In this document: positions 1 through 10,931 of the stretch, piece after piece
How positions within the stretch are numbered: position 1 is the stretch's first letter
Layout: each line of letters opens with the position of its first letter
Source of the DNA: Luteibacter sp. OK325
GTDB taxonomy: Bacteria; Pseudomonadota; Gammaproteobacteria; Xanthomonadales; Rhodanobacteraceae
NCBI RefSeq assembly: GCF_003050935.1
Contig: NZ_QAOX01000006.1
Location: 62,001-126,000 of the forward strand
Direction: 5' to 3'
DNA length: 64,000 nucleotides
Made by a program: the position numbers and the translations under genes
Notes under the pieces: model-generated
Told to the model about the DNA's origin: nothing
Seen by the model: the letters and a program-made list of their open reading frames with translations, nothing else
The model's database searches: none

Positions 1-979
1 AAGGACTGCTGGCGCATTGCAGGTCCAGCGCACGCACCTGGGTGATCATGTAGTCGATGAACACGCGGATACGCGAGGGCAGCTGCTGGCGGCTGAGGTA
101 ACAGATGTAGTGACCGCGATCGTCCGGCGCGTACTGTGGAAGACACGCCACCAGCCTGCCGCTGCGCAGGTGCTCGCATACCTGGTAGCCGGCCAGCTGC
201 ACCAGGCCCTGGCCGTCGAGCGCCGCGTCCATCAGGAGGTCCGTATCGTTGAAGGTGAGCATGGCCTTGGGCAGCACCTTGTGCGGGTGTCCTTCGACCT
301 TGAATTCCCACTCGTGCAGACGCCCTGACGCCATCCGGAAGTTAAGGCAGTGATGATCCGCCAGCTCGGCAACGTTCCGCGGAAGGCCATACCCGGCGGC
401 ATAGGTCGGCGACGCACAGACGATCATCTGCATGGGAATCAGTTGCCGTGCGATCACCTGGCTGTCTTCCATCCGTCCGTTGCGGAACGAGACATCGATC
501 TGGTCCGTCGTGAAATCGGCCATGTGGTCGTCAAGCAGGAGGTCCACGGCGATCTCCGGATAGAGGTCGCGAAAGCCACTCAGCAGCGGCGCGACGACCT
601 TGCGACCGAAACCGACCGCCGAACTGATGCGAAGTTTGCCCCGTGGCGGCCCCTCTCGCAGTTCCTGCATGTCGGCCAGCGCCTGGGTGATGCGCTCGAC
701 GCCGGGCTTGCAGTTCTCGAAGAAGATCTCGCCTTCGCGCGTGAGCGAGTTGCTCCGGGTGGTGCGAATGAACAGTCGCGCGCCCACCTGCCCTTCCAGT
801 TTCTGCACGCTGCGACTGACCGCCGACCGGCCGATGCCGAGGCGGTCGGCGGCCTTGGCGAAACTGCCCTCGTTAACCACCGCGATGAAGGCGATAACAC
901 CCGCGTAACTGGCGGAGAAGCTCGAGGCCAGTGCGTCTGCCGGCTCGGCAGCGGCGGGCCCTGGTAGGTTGATGGTCAT
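1..979 (-). CDS. LysR-family transcriptional regulator (3' end outside window)
   Basis: Reading the minus strand from the ATG at 979 gives an open frame to the left edge with no stop, so the C-terminus lies outside the window. It starts MTINLPGPAAAEP and continues with a LysR winged helix-turn-helix at about residues 25-85 (FAKAADRLGIGRSAVSRSVQ, then LFIRTTRSNSLTREGE). A LysR substrate-binding domain follows (PRGKLRISSAVGFGRKVVAP, then DVSFRNGRMEDSQVIARQL). Over 320 residues are visible, slightly more than a typical LysR (about 300), because of an N-terminal extension of about 20 residues. Its ATG overlaps the stop of the upstream sigma region-4 gene (ATGA), which implies translational coupling. 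The effector and targets are unknown. Confidence 0.9.
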   Translation of the reverse strand, partial: MTINLPGPAAAEPADALASSFSASYAGVIAFIAVVNEGSFAKAADRLGIGRSAVSRSVQKLEGQVGARLFIRTTRSNSLTREGEIFFENCKPGVERITQALADMQELREGPPRGKLRISSAVGFGRKVVAPLLSGFRDLYPEIAVDLLLDDHMADFTTDQIDVSFRNGRMEDSQVIARQLIPMQMIVCASPTYAAGYGLPRNVAELADHHCLNFRMASGRLHEWEFKVEGHPHKVLPKAMLTFNDTDLLMDAALDGQGLVQLAGYQVCEHLRSGRLVACLPQYAPDDRGHYICYLSRQQLPSRIRVFIDYMITQVRALDLQCASSP

Positions 980-1215
980 GACGTGCCTCCGCGTTCTTTT
1001 TGCTCGTGGCGGACGGACTGGATGTGGGTACGGGCTTGCTCGACCAGCTCGCGGCAGCGAAGGGCATCGCGGCGTATCAACACCGCGACATCCTCCACAC
1101 GCATGTCGAATACCTCGCTAAGGAGGAAGGCGACGCGTGCATCCGTAGGCAACTGGTCCAGTGACACCAGCAATCCCGCCCAGACCACATCGGGTGAGTC
1201 GTTTTGTTCGTCCAT
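976..1215 (-). CDS. stand-alone sigma-70 region 4-like protein
   Basis: A 79-residue protein starting at the ATG at 1215 (MDEQNDSPDVVW). Its core, LPTDARVAFLLSEVFDMRV followed by an HTH and CRELVEQARTHIQ, aligns by eye with region 4 of the ECF41 factor at 2533-3408 (LTPEARAAFLLREVLDSDY, CRQLVHRAKDQIR). Region 2 and the C-terminal SnoaL-like domain are absent. An upstream extension of the frame to 1440 runs through REP repeats, so I do not include it. The stop overlaps the LysR start. It may be a decayed ECF factor or a small DNA-binding co-regulator; I cannot tell which. Confidence 0.65.
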   Translation of the reverse strand: MDEQNDSPDVVWAGLLVSLDQLPTDARVAFLLSEVFDMRVEDVAVLIRRDALRCRELVEQARTHIQSVRHEQKERGGTS

Positions 1216-1278
1216 ATCCAACAGACGCGGCAGCGCAGGAACTTGTGACGTGCCCGGGGAATGTTTTCGCGCCCCCAC

Positions 1279-1380
1279 TGTGGGAGCCGCTTCAGCGGCG
1301 ATAACCAGGTCGCCGCAACGCCGCAACGCCGGATCGCCGGATCGCCGGATCGCCGGATCGCCGATGAATCGGCTCCTACA
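1279..1380. repeat. REP-type inverted pair with internal 8-bp tandem repeat
   Basis: A forward REP palindrome (GAGCCGCTTCAGCGGCGA, 1279-1302) faces a reverse one (ATCGCCGATGAATCGGCTCC, 1357-1380). Between them GGATCGCC is repeated four times in tandem (1331-1362). The unit lies upstream of the sigma region-4 gene. Confidence 0.85.
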
Positions 1381-1497
1381 GATCCATTGGTGTCTCTCGC
1401 GCAACACGGTGGTCCCGCTGACGGATCTACCGGGCATCACCGGCCATGCCTAACCTTTGCCTCATCCCATCTTCCCAATCGCTAACGAGGCAATCAC

Positions 1498-1971
1498 ATG
1501 CGTGTCGATTATCAGAAGCAGTCGCCGGAACTGTTCAAGAAGTTCCTCGACTTCACCATGGCGTTCGGCCATTCCTCGATCGAGGAGTCGACCCGCGAGC
1601 TCGTCGAGCTGCGCGTATCCCAGATCAACGGTTGTGCCTTCTGCGTGGACATGCACGCGAAGCGCGCCACGATCCATGGCGAACGCGCGTTGCGCCTGCA
1701 CCATGTCGCCATCTGGCGCGAATCGAACCTGTTCACCCCGCGTGAGCGCGCCTGCCTTGCCTGGGCCGAAGTCCTGACGCAGATCCCCGCCCAGGGCGTT
1801 GCCGATGAGATCTATGAGCGCGTTCGGACGCAGTTGTCCGAGAAGGAAATATCCGACCTGACATTCTCTGTCATGGCCATTAACGGCTGGAATCGGGTGA
1901 ACGTCGCTTTTCACGTCGAGCCCGGCATCTTCGACAAGGCCTACGGCCTGGATCAGTCCGGCCTCGCCTGA
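1498..1971 (+). CDS. carboxymuconolactone decarboxylase / AhpD-family protein
   Basis: A 157-residue protein with the AhpD-like core, including the CxxC-xxx-H motif (NGCAFCVDMHAKRA, residues about 39-52) that acts in peroxidase/thiol redox chemistry in this fold. The ending WNRVNVAFHVEPG resembles YciW/CMD-type peroxidases. The ATG at 1498 follows AACGAGG. A cupin and an ECF41 sigma factor follow on the same strand. ECF41 factors are known to be genomically linked to CMD, oxidoreductase or epimerase genes, so membership in that module is likely. The substrate is unknown. Confidence 0.85.
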   Translation: MRVDYQKQSPELFKKFLDFTMAFGHSSIEESTRELVELRVSQINGCAFCVDMHAKRATIHGERALRLHHVAIWRESNLFTPRERACLAWAEVLTQIPAQGVADEIYERVRTQLSEKEISDLTFSVMAINGWNRVNVAFHVEPGIFDKAYGLDQSGLA

Positions 1972-2031
1972 GGCCGCTCAAACCGGCGAGGCGTATCCCG
2001 CCTCGCTTTTCCCTCCTGCGAGGACATCCCC

Positions 2032-2454
2032 ATGCGACATTTCAAGACACTCGCCCTGCTCCTGCTGGTGATCACCGGCAATGCCGCCGCCCATGACGCC
2101 GCCACCCATGGCGACACGACGGCGCCGCAGGCCAAGGTCACCGAGAACATGACCAGGCCCCTGCCCGACTTTCCGGGCAAGGAGATCCTCACCATCACGG
2201 TCGATTACCCGCCGGGGGCCGTGGATCCCGTCCACCGCCACGACGCGCACGCGATCGTCTATGTGCTCGAAGGCTCGATCATCATGGGCGTGAAGGGCCA
2301 GAAGGAGCAGGTGCTCAAGCCGGGCGACAGCTTCTATGAAGGCCCGAACGACATCCACACCATCGGCCGCAATGCGAGCAAGACCCAGCCTGCGAAGTTC
2401 GTGGTGTTCCTGCTGAAAAACCAGAACGCGCCGGTGCTTACCCCGGTTAACTGA
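2032..2454 (+). CDS. secreted cupin-domain protein
   Basis: A 140-residue protein with a Sec signal peptide (KTLALLLLVITGNAAAHDA, cleavage near residues 20-21), then one cupin barrel. Metal-binding histidines are in DPVHRHDAHAIVYVLEG (motif 1), and GDSFYEGPNDIH is motif 2. It probably acts in the periplasm. The ending IGRNASKTQPAKFVVFLL is nearly the same as in the cupin at 40017-40442 (ISRNASKTEPARLLAVFV), so the two are paralogues. It lies 60 bp after the CMD gene and upstream of the ECF41 factor. Confidence 0.85.
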   Translation: MRHFKTLALLLLVITGNAAAHDAATHGDTTAPQAKVTENMTRPLPDFPGKEILTITVDYPPGAVDPVHRHDAHAIVYVLEGSIIMGVKGQKEQVLKPGDSFYEGPNDIHTIGRNASKTQPAKFVVFLLKNQNAPVLTPVN

Positions 2455-2496
2455 AGCAGGGTTCGCCAAGACGGCGGCGGCTAGACTGACCCACCG

Positions 2497-2523
2497 TGTC
2501 ACAACGACACGGCGACGAACGTC
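2497..2523 (+). promoter_or_regulatory. ECF41-type promoter (TGTCACA-N16-CGTC)
   Basis: TGTCACA at 2497-2503 and CGTC at 2520-2523 are separated by exactly 16 bases, matching the ECF41 target promoter TGTCACA-N16-CGTC. It lies immediately before the ECF41 gene (ATG at 2533), which implies autoregulation. Transcription would start about 6-9 nt after CGTC, practically at the ATG, so the mRNA may be leaderless. Confidence 0.8.
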
Positions 2524-2532
2524 TTGGTCTCT

Positions 2533-3408
2533 ATGAACGACGCAACCGCCACCTTTACCGCCCTCCGCTCCCGCCTGCACGGGATCGCCTACCGTATGCT
2601 CGGCTCGGTCTCCGAATCCGAGGATGTCGTGCAGGACGTCTGGCTCAGTTGGAACGAGGCCAACCAGGCTGCGATCGCAAACGCCGAGGCGTGGCTGGTG
2701 ACCACCACCACCCGGCGCTCGATCGACCGCCTGAGGGCGGCGAAGGCGCGCCGTGAGCACTATGCCGGCATCTGGTTGCCGGAGCCGGTGCTGACCGAAG
2801 ACCCGGCTACCCCCGAATCCCTGCAGGAGCTGTCCAGCGATGTGTCGGTGGCCTTCCTGCTTCTGCTCGAACGGCTCACTCCCGAGGCGCGCGCGGCCTT
2901 CCTCCTGCGCGAGGTGCTCGATTCGGACTATCCGGAGATCGCGCAGACCCTGGGCAAGAGCGAGGCCGCGTGCCGGCAGCTCGTCCACCGGGCCAAGGAT
3001 CAGATTCGCGACGAACGCCCCCGCCAATCGGTGACGCCCGACTTCCACCGCCGGCTCATGCACCGTTTCGCCAGCGCGTTGTCCGCGGGTGACTTTCCCG
3101 CCATCCGCTCCATGCTCGCCACCGACGCCGTGCTGATGGGCGATGGCGGTGGCAAGGTCACCAGCTTCCCGAAGCCCATGCTCGGCGGCCAGCGTATCGC
3201 CCAGCTCTTCTACGCGGCGAACCTGCGCTACAAGTACGGCATGCGGTTGCAACTTGCGACCATCAATGGCGAAGCCTCGCTGCTACGCTTTCTCAACGGT
3301 GAGCTCGAGTCCGTGCAGACTTACGTGGTAGATGGCGAGCACATCACGCAGATCCACATACAGCGCAACCCCGACAAGCTCGAGCGCATCCTGCAGTCCC
3401 TGAATTAG
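2533..3408 (+). CDS. ECF41-family RNA polymerase sigma factor
   Basis: A 291-residue sigma factor. Region 2 (LHGIAYRMLGSVSESEDVVQ) is followed by the ECF41 linker signature WLPEP, region 4 (LTPEARAAFLLREV, then SEAACRQLVHRAK) and a C-terminal SnoaL-like extension with the DGGGK motif (MGDGGGKVTS). In this family that domain controls sigma activity directly, in place of an anti-sigma factor. I use the ATG at 2533; an in-frame TTG at 2524 abuts the -10 element and is unlikely. There is no Shine-Dalgarno, which fits a leaderless transcript from the promoter at 2497-2523. The CMD and cupin genes upstream are the expected kind of neighbours. Confidence 0.93.
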   Translation: MNDATATFTALRSRLHGIAYRMLGSVSESEDVVQDVWLSWNEANQAAIANAEAWLVTTTTRRSIDRLRAAKARREHYAGIWLPEPVLTEDPATPESLQELSSDVSVAFLLLLERLTPEARAAFLLREVLDSDYPEIAQTLGKSEAACRQLVHRAKDQIRDERPRQSVTPDFHRRLMHRFASALSAGDFPAIRSMLATDAVLMGDGGGKVTSFPKPMLGGQRIAQLFYAANLRYKYGMRLQLATINGEASLLRFLNGELESVQTYVVDGEHITQIHIQRNPDKLERILQSLN

Positions 3409-3417
3409 CAACAGAAC

Positions 3418-3610
3418 TGTGGGAGCCGCTTCAGCGGCGATGGGTGCTCGCGATAACCCTGTGGGAGCCGCTTCAGCGGCGATGGGTGCTCACGGCAACC
3501 TGGCCCGCTGCCGCGGGATCGCCGATGAATCGGCTCCCACATCGCCGATAAATCGGCTCCCACATGGCCGATGAATCGGCTCCCACATGGCCGATGAATC
3601 GGCTCCTACA
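3418..3610. repeat. REP cluster with four-copy 23-bp tandem array
   Basis: Two forward REPs (3418-3441, 3460-3483) are followed by a CCCGCTGCCGCGGG hairpin (3504-3517). Four reverse REPs (3518-3541, 3541-3564, 3564-3587, 3587-3610) then form a head-to-tail array with 23-bp period. The array ends at the greA stop codon, so it lies in the greA 3' UTR and between convergent genes. Confidence 0.9.
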
Positions 3611-4086
3611 TCAGCTGTAGCGGACTTTCTCGATCGAGTAGGTCTTTACGCCATTGGGGGCGGTGAAGTCGAACTCGTCGCCTTCGCTCTTGCCGATCAA
3701 TGCACGAGCGATCGGCGACGACACTGCGATGAGGCCCTTCTTGATGTCGGCTTCGACATCGCCAACGATCTGGTAGGTCACTTCGGTATCGGTGTCGACG
3801 TCGATCAGGTCGACGATGGCGCCGAAGACGATGCGCTTGCCGACCGTCAGACGCTCAGTGTCGATGATTTCCGAGTTCGACAGCGCCGCTTCCAGCTCGG
3901 CGATGCGCCCCTCGTTGAAGCCGTGTTCCTCGCGGGCGGCGTGATACTCGGCATTCTCCTTCAGGTCACCGTGCGCACGCGCTTCGGCTACGGCCGCGAT
4001 GATCGCCTGGCGCTTCGGCCCCTTCATGTGTTCCAGCTCCAGACGCAGCCGATCGGCGCCTTTCTGGGTCATGGGAGGACGGCTGC

Positions 4087-4090
<4 letters not shown>
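3611..4090 (-). CDS. greA: transcription elongation factor GreA
   Basis: 159 residues, full length for GreA (158 in E. coli). The N-terminal coiled coil carries the acidic tip ([19 protein letters not shown]) that enters the RNA polymerase secondary channel to stimulate cleavage of backtracked RNA. The C-terminal FKBP-like domain contains [15 protein letters not shown]. The start overlaps the carB stop by four bases (ATGA), so it is the last gene of a carB-greA unit. Confidence 0.98.
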
Positions 4091-7314
<3,224 letters not shown>

Positions 7315-7365
7315 GGTTTCTCTCGCGAATCGAAGCGGATGGTTGAGTGGGCGGCTAGCGGCGCG

Positions 7366-8508
7366 TCAGGACGCGCGCTTGGCCTTGTGCTCTTCCATCG
7401 AGGCGATGAACGTGTCGAACAGGTAGCCGACGTCTTCGGGACCAGGGCTCGCTTCCGGATGTCCCTGGAAGCAGAACGCCGGGCGATCCGTGAGCGCGAA
7501 GCCCTGCAGGGAGCCGTCGAACAACGAGGTGTGCGTCACGCGAACGTTGGCCGGCAGCGTCGCGGCGTCCACCGCGAAGCCGTGGTTCTGCGAGCTGATC
7601 AACACGCGACCGGTGTCCAGGTCCTTCACCGGGTGGTTCGCGCCGTGGTGACCGAACTTCATTTTCAGCGTCTTCGCGCCGATGGCCAGCGCCATGATCT
7701 GGTGACCCAGGCAGATGCCGAACACCGGGATCTTCGTTTCGAGGATCTGTTTGGTCGCCTCGATCGCGTAGTCGCAGGCGGCCGGATCGCCCGGGCCGTT
7801 GGCCAGGAAGATGCCGTCCGGATTCATGGCGAGCACGTCGGCGGCCGGCGTCTGCGCGGGCACCACGGTGATGTCGACGCCGCGATGGGCCAGCAGGCGC
7901 AGGATGTTCTGCTTCACGCCGTAGTCGTAGGCCACCACGCGGAATTTCTTCGGCGCGTTGAAGAAGGCCTGTTTGTCGAGGTCGTAGGTGCCCTCGCTCC
8001 ACTGGTAGGTCTTGGTGGTGCTGACCACCTTGGCCAGGTCCATGCCGTTGAGGCCGGGGAAGGCCTTCGCCTTGGTCACCGCGGCATCGACGTCGATGGA
8101 CTCACCGGCGACGATGCAGCCGTTCAGGGCGCCCTTCTCGCGAAGGATGCGCGTAAGGCGGCGCGTGTCGATACCGGCGATGGCCACGACGTTCTGGCGC
8201 TCGAGGTAATGCGGCAGCGGCTCGGTGCTTCGCCAGTTACTGGCCAGGCGCGGCACGTCACGGACGATCAGGCCCGCCGCATGGACGCGGTCGGCCTCGA
8301 CGTCGACGTCGTTGGTGCCGGTGTTACCGATATGGGGGTACGTCAGGGTGACGATCTGGCGGGAGTACGAGGGATCGGTCAGGATTTCCTGATAACCGGT
8401 CATGGCGGTGTTGAACACCACCTCGCCAATCGTTTCGCCTCGTGCACCGACCGAGTGGCCGTGAAAAACGCTGCCGTCTTCGAGAGCAAGCAGAGCAGGA
8501 GTACGCAT
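7366..8508 (-). CDS. carA: carbamoyl-phosphate synthase small (glutaminase) subunit
   Basis: 380 residues, normal length. The N-terminal CPSase small-chain domain ([35 protein letters not shown]) is followed by a class I glutamine amidotransferase with nucleophile Cys in [13 protein letters not shown] and the His-Glu pair in [11 protein letters not shown]. It hydrolyses glutamine and channels ammonia to CarB. A good sigma-70 promoter lies upstream and leaves a leader of about 85 nt. I did not find a clear leader peptide or PyrR-type attenuator. Confidence 0.99.
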   Translation of the reverse strand: MRTPALLALEDGSVFHGHSVGARGETIGEVVFNTAMTGYQEILTDPSYSRQIVTLTYPHIGNTGTNDVDVEADRVHAAGLIVRDVPRLASNWRSTEPLPHYLERQNVVAIAGIDTRRLTRILREKGALNGCIVAGESIDVDAAVTKAKAFPGLNGMDLAKVVSTTKTYQWSEGTYDLDKQAFFNAPKKFRVVAYDYGVKQNILRLLAHRGVDITVVPAQTPAADVLAMNPDGIFLANGPGDPAACDYAIEATKQILETKIPVFGICLGHQIMALAIGAKTLKMKFGHHGANHPVKDLDTGRVLISSQNHGFAVDAATLPANVRVTHTSLFDGSLQGFALTDRPAFCFQGHPEASPGPEDVGYLFDTFIASMEEHKAKRAS

Positions 8509-8598
8509 GATGGGCCGCCTTCAGGTGCAGCAAAGCCCGCAAGCCTGCTTAGAGCGGCTCGTGGGCCTTGGGGATAAGGGATCGTTGGGCGGGTATGA

Positions 8599-8627
8599 AT
8601 GATAGGTGTGAAGGGGCGTTTTGTCCA
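8599..8627 (-). promoter_or_regulatory. predicted sigma-70 promoter of carA
   Basis: On the minus strand TGGACA (8627-8622) and TATCAT (8604-8599) are separated by 17 bases. Each matches the sigma-70 consensus at five of six positions. Transcription would start near 8592. Confidence 0.6.
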
Positions 8628-8723
8628 TCGGCAAACGCTGAATGGCGGCGTAGGAAAAATCGCTGGCAACCCTTCATGACACGATACAATACCGTCCGAG
8701 GTACCTAGCCGAGATTCGCCCGC

Positions 8724-9407
8724 ATGCTGCTCGACCCCGCCCGTCTGGAGCGACCCGACACCGATATCCGGCATGAGCCGTTTTCGTTCATGATCGCGCA
8801 CGGCCAGTTACCGGACGAATCGCGCAACGAACTGGAGCGCGATTTCCCCCAGTACACCAGCGCGGGGTTCTTCCCGTACGACGCCAGCGACTGCGGCCCG
8901 TCGGTGAACGAGCTGGTCGAACAGATGACCTCGCGGGCGTTTTCCTCGGCTATCGGGCGCCATCTGGGCATTCCGGGCCTGGAGGACTACCCCACCCTGG
9001 TCACCCTTTGCCGGCTGCTCAACCGCCGCCACGGCACCATCCACACCGACAGTAAGTCGAAGATCGCCACCGCGTTGATCTACCTCAACCCGATGTGGCC
9101 GGACACCAGCGACGGCTGCCTGCGCTTCCTGGCCTCCATCGACAATATCGACAACACCGTGGCGCCGGAGCTCAAGCCGCTCTACGGCGAGTTCGCGGTG
9201 TTCCGTCGCGCCGAGAACTCCTTCCACGGCCACCTGCCTTACGAGGGCGAGCGCCGGGTCATCCAGGTCGCCTGGCTGACCTCCGAGGAAGAAAAGGCCC
9301 GCAAGACCAAGCGGGGCAAATTCTCCCGGGTCTTCAAGAAGATCTTCGGCAAGCTGGACCGCCAGCACGGCGCCGGCCGCGACCGCAGCGCCTCCCACCC
9401 GGATTGA
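8724..9407 (+). CDS. 2-oxoglutarate/Fe(II)-dependent oxygenase-like protein
   Basis: A 227-residue protein with the double-stranded beta-helix iron site: HTDSKSKIATALIYLN supplies the His-x-Asp pair (about residue 110), and AENSFHGHLPYEGERRVIQ supplies the distal His and the 2OG-binding Arg. The basic C-terminal tail (KTKRGKFSRVFKKIFGK) has no family equivalent that I recognise. The substrate is unknown; a cytosolic hydroxylase is expected. TACAAT at 8685-8690 is a possible -10. It is divergent from carA. Confidence 0.8.
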   Translation: MLLDPARLERPDTDIRHEPFSFMIAHGQLPDESRNELERDFPQYTSAGFFPYDASDCGPSVNELVEQMTSRAFSSAIGRHLGIPGLEDYPTLVTLCRLLNRRHGTIHTDSKSKIATALIYLNPMWPDTSDGCLRFLASIDNIDNTVAPELKPLYGEFAVFRRAENSFHGHLPYEGERRVIQVAWLTSEEEKARKTKRGKFSRVFKKIFGKLDRQHGAGRDRSASHPD

Positions 9408-9408
9408 G

Positions 9409-9518
9409 TGTAGGAGCCGGCTACTGCCGGCGATGTAGGAGCCGGCTACTGCCGGCGATCCCGCGGCAGCGGGCCAGCGCGCCGCGAGCACCCATTCGCC
9501 GCTGAAGCGGCTCCCACA
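9409..9518. repeat. REP unit (GCCGGC class) with central hairpin
   Basis: Two direct copies of a TGTAGGAGCCGGCTACTGCC-type palindrome (9409-9434, 9434-9459), a CCCGCGGCAGCGGG hairpin (9460-9473) and a reverse GCCGCTGAAGCGGC REP (9494-9518) lie between convergent genes. Confidence 0.85.
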
Positions 9519-9539
9519 AGGAGCCAGTTCACCGCCACC

Positions 9540-10550
9540 TCAGTGGGTACCGAACCACCACCCCACGAACACCGCGAAGACCCCATAAAGCCCGCCAATC
9601 GGCATCAGCCAGCGCGCTTCCACCGCCCCCCGGCGGAACATCGCCCACAGCGCGATCACCGCCACCATCGTGATGGCGCCAGCCACGATCAGGGGCGTAT
9701 CGAACAGCCACGGGGTAGCGAACAGCGCCAGCGAGCTGGGAATCGTCGCCTGGATCATCATGGCGCCGGAGATGTTCGCCAGGGCGAGGCGCTCCTTGCC
9801 CTGCCGCACCCAGATCAACGCATTCACCGTCTCCGGCAGCTCGGTGGCGACCGGGCTCAGCACCAGGGCGACGATATGCGGCGAAAGGTGGAAGAACTCG
9901 CCGAACGCCTCCAACTGCCAGACGAAGGTGCGCGAGGCGATGGCGATGACGACCAGCGCCAGACCCGTCTGCAGCATCACCCAGTTCATCGAGGGATTGG
10001 CGTCGTGCGGGCGGAAGGTGAGCGGTTCGAGTTCGTCCTCGCCTTCGGGCGCGCTGGTGTCGTCGCGCATCTCGCGCCAGACGTAGGCGACGTAGGCCAG
10101 CAGGAACAGCACGCCGAGCCAGGGCTTCCACGCAAAGGCCACGAGGCCGAGCCCGACCTTGACCACGAAGATCGCCAGGAACCAGGACTGGTCCCGGGCC
10201 AGGCGCTTGTTGTCAACGCGCACCCGCAAGTCAGGTCTTTTCAGACGCTTACGGCCCGCATATAAAGCGAATCCGACCACGGCGTAGGCAATCGTAGCGA
10301 GCACCAGTGGACCGCCGAGGGCAGCGCCGACGCCGATGTCCTTCGCTTCAGGGGTCTTGCCAAACATGACGGCGACGAAGGTCACCGCGCTTTCCGGCAG
10401 GGCCGTGCCAAAGGCGGCAAGCACCGTACCCGTAGCCGTGGCGCCAAGGTTGAGCTTGCGCCCGAACCATTCGACGCCATTGACGAAGTATTCGCAGGCG
10501 AAATAGATAGCCCCGGCCGAAACCAGGAACAGAAAGCATGTCAGCAGCAT
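9540..10550 (-). CDS. CaCA-family cation exchanger, probable Mn2+/Ca2+ exporter
   Basis: A 336-residue membrane protein with the two alpha-repeats of the calcium/cation antiporter family: GTVLAAFGTALPESAVTF near residue 41 and LVLSPVATELPETVNALIWV near residue 225. Each contains the conserved acidic PE motif. About ten hydrophobic segments flank a charged cytoplasmic stretch (KRLKRPDLRVRVDNKRL). A yybP-ykoY riboswitch precedes it. That RNA senses Mn2+ and in known cases switches on manganese exporters, so manganese export is the likely role. There is no clear Shine-Dalgarno, and a 13-bp stem sits just upstream of the ATG. Confidence 0.88.
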   Translation of the reverse strand: MLLTCFLFLVSAGAIYFACEYFVNGVEWFGRKLNLGATATGTVLAAFGTALPESAVTFVAVMFGKTPEAKDIGVGAALGGPLVLATIAYAVVGFALYAGRKRLKRPDLRVRVDNKRLARDQSWFLAIFVVKVGLGLVAFAWKPWLGVLFLLAYVAYVWREMRDDTSAPEGEDELEPLTFRPHDANPSMNWVMLQTGLALVVIAIASRTFVWQLEAFGEFFHLSPHIVALVLSPVATELPETVNALIWVRQGKERLALANISGAMMIQATIPSSLALFATPWLFDTPLIVAGAITMVAVIALWAMFRRGAVEARWLMPIGGLYGVFAVFVGWWFGTH

Positions 10551-10561
10551 GTTTTATCTAA

Positions 10562-10613
10562 GGCCGGGCGAGCGAGTTAATACCGATGGCACAGCCACAC
10601 CGCTCGCCCGGCC
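10562..10613 (-). promoter_or_regulatory. 13-bp perfect stem before the exchanger start
   Basis: GGCCGGGCGAGCG (10562-10574) and its exact complement (10601-10613) enclose 26 bases, and the stem ends 11 nt before the ATG. No U-tract follows, so it looks more like a translation-control or alternative-fold element of the riboswitch than a simple terminator. Confidence 0.6.
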
Positions 10614-10619
10614 CGGGTA

Positions 10620-10765
10620 AGCATGTCGCTGGCCAAAGGTCTCGCCGGGCGGGCAGCGCACTCTCCGGGCGCTGTGCCGTTCGCGCCATGGGGCACGAGG
10701 CCACCAAGTGTGTTGACGCGAACTCCTCGGGGACGAGGATGGCTACTCCCCAATGACTTCGGCGC
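10620..10765 (-). ncRNA. yybP-ykoY (manganese) riboswitch
   Basis: On the minus strand the leader contains TTGGGGAGTAGCC (GGGGAGTAGCC at 10751-10741) and, about 100 nt downstream, CGGCGAGACCTTTGGCC (around 10646-10631). These are the two conserved internal-loop sequences of the yybP-ykoY Mn2+ riboswitch; E. coli mntP and alx leaders carry the same GGGGAGUAG and GAGAYCUUUGCC signatures. The element lies about 70 nt upstream of a cation exchanger on the same strand, the classic context. Ends are approximate. Confidence 0.88.
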
Positions 10766-10821
10766 GGATGTTAACACGCGCTCGAGGTTTCGTTGAGAAG
10801 CATTTGCGGAGGGGGGAGTGG

Positions 10822-10904
10822 TGTAGGAGCCGATTCATCGGCGATCCCGCGGCAGCGGGGCAGTCTCTCGCCAGCACCCAATCGCCGATGAATCGGCTCC
10901 TACA
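10822..10904. repeat. REP inverted pair with central hairpin
   Basis: A forward GCCGATTCATCGGC REP (10822-10845), a CCCGCGGCAGCGGG hairpin (10846-10859) and a reverse REP (10881-10904) form a BIME-like unit after dapB. Confidence 0.9.
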
Positions 10905-10931
10905 AGGGCCAGCGACGCCAGGCCGGCAATC

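Noticed and set aside
3418-3610. CRISPR-like array
   Set aside because: The 23-bp period has no spacers and the unit is a REP palindrome. No cas genes are nearby.
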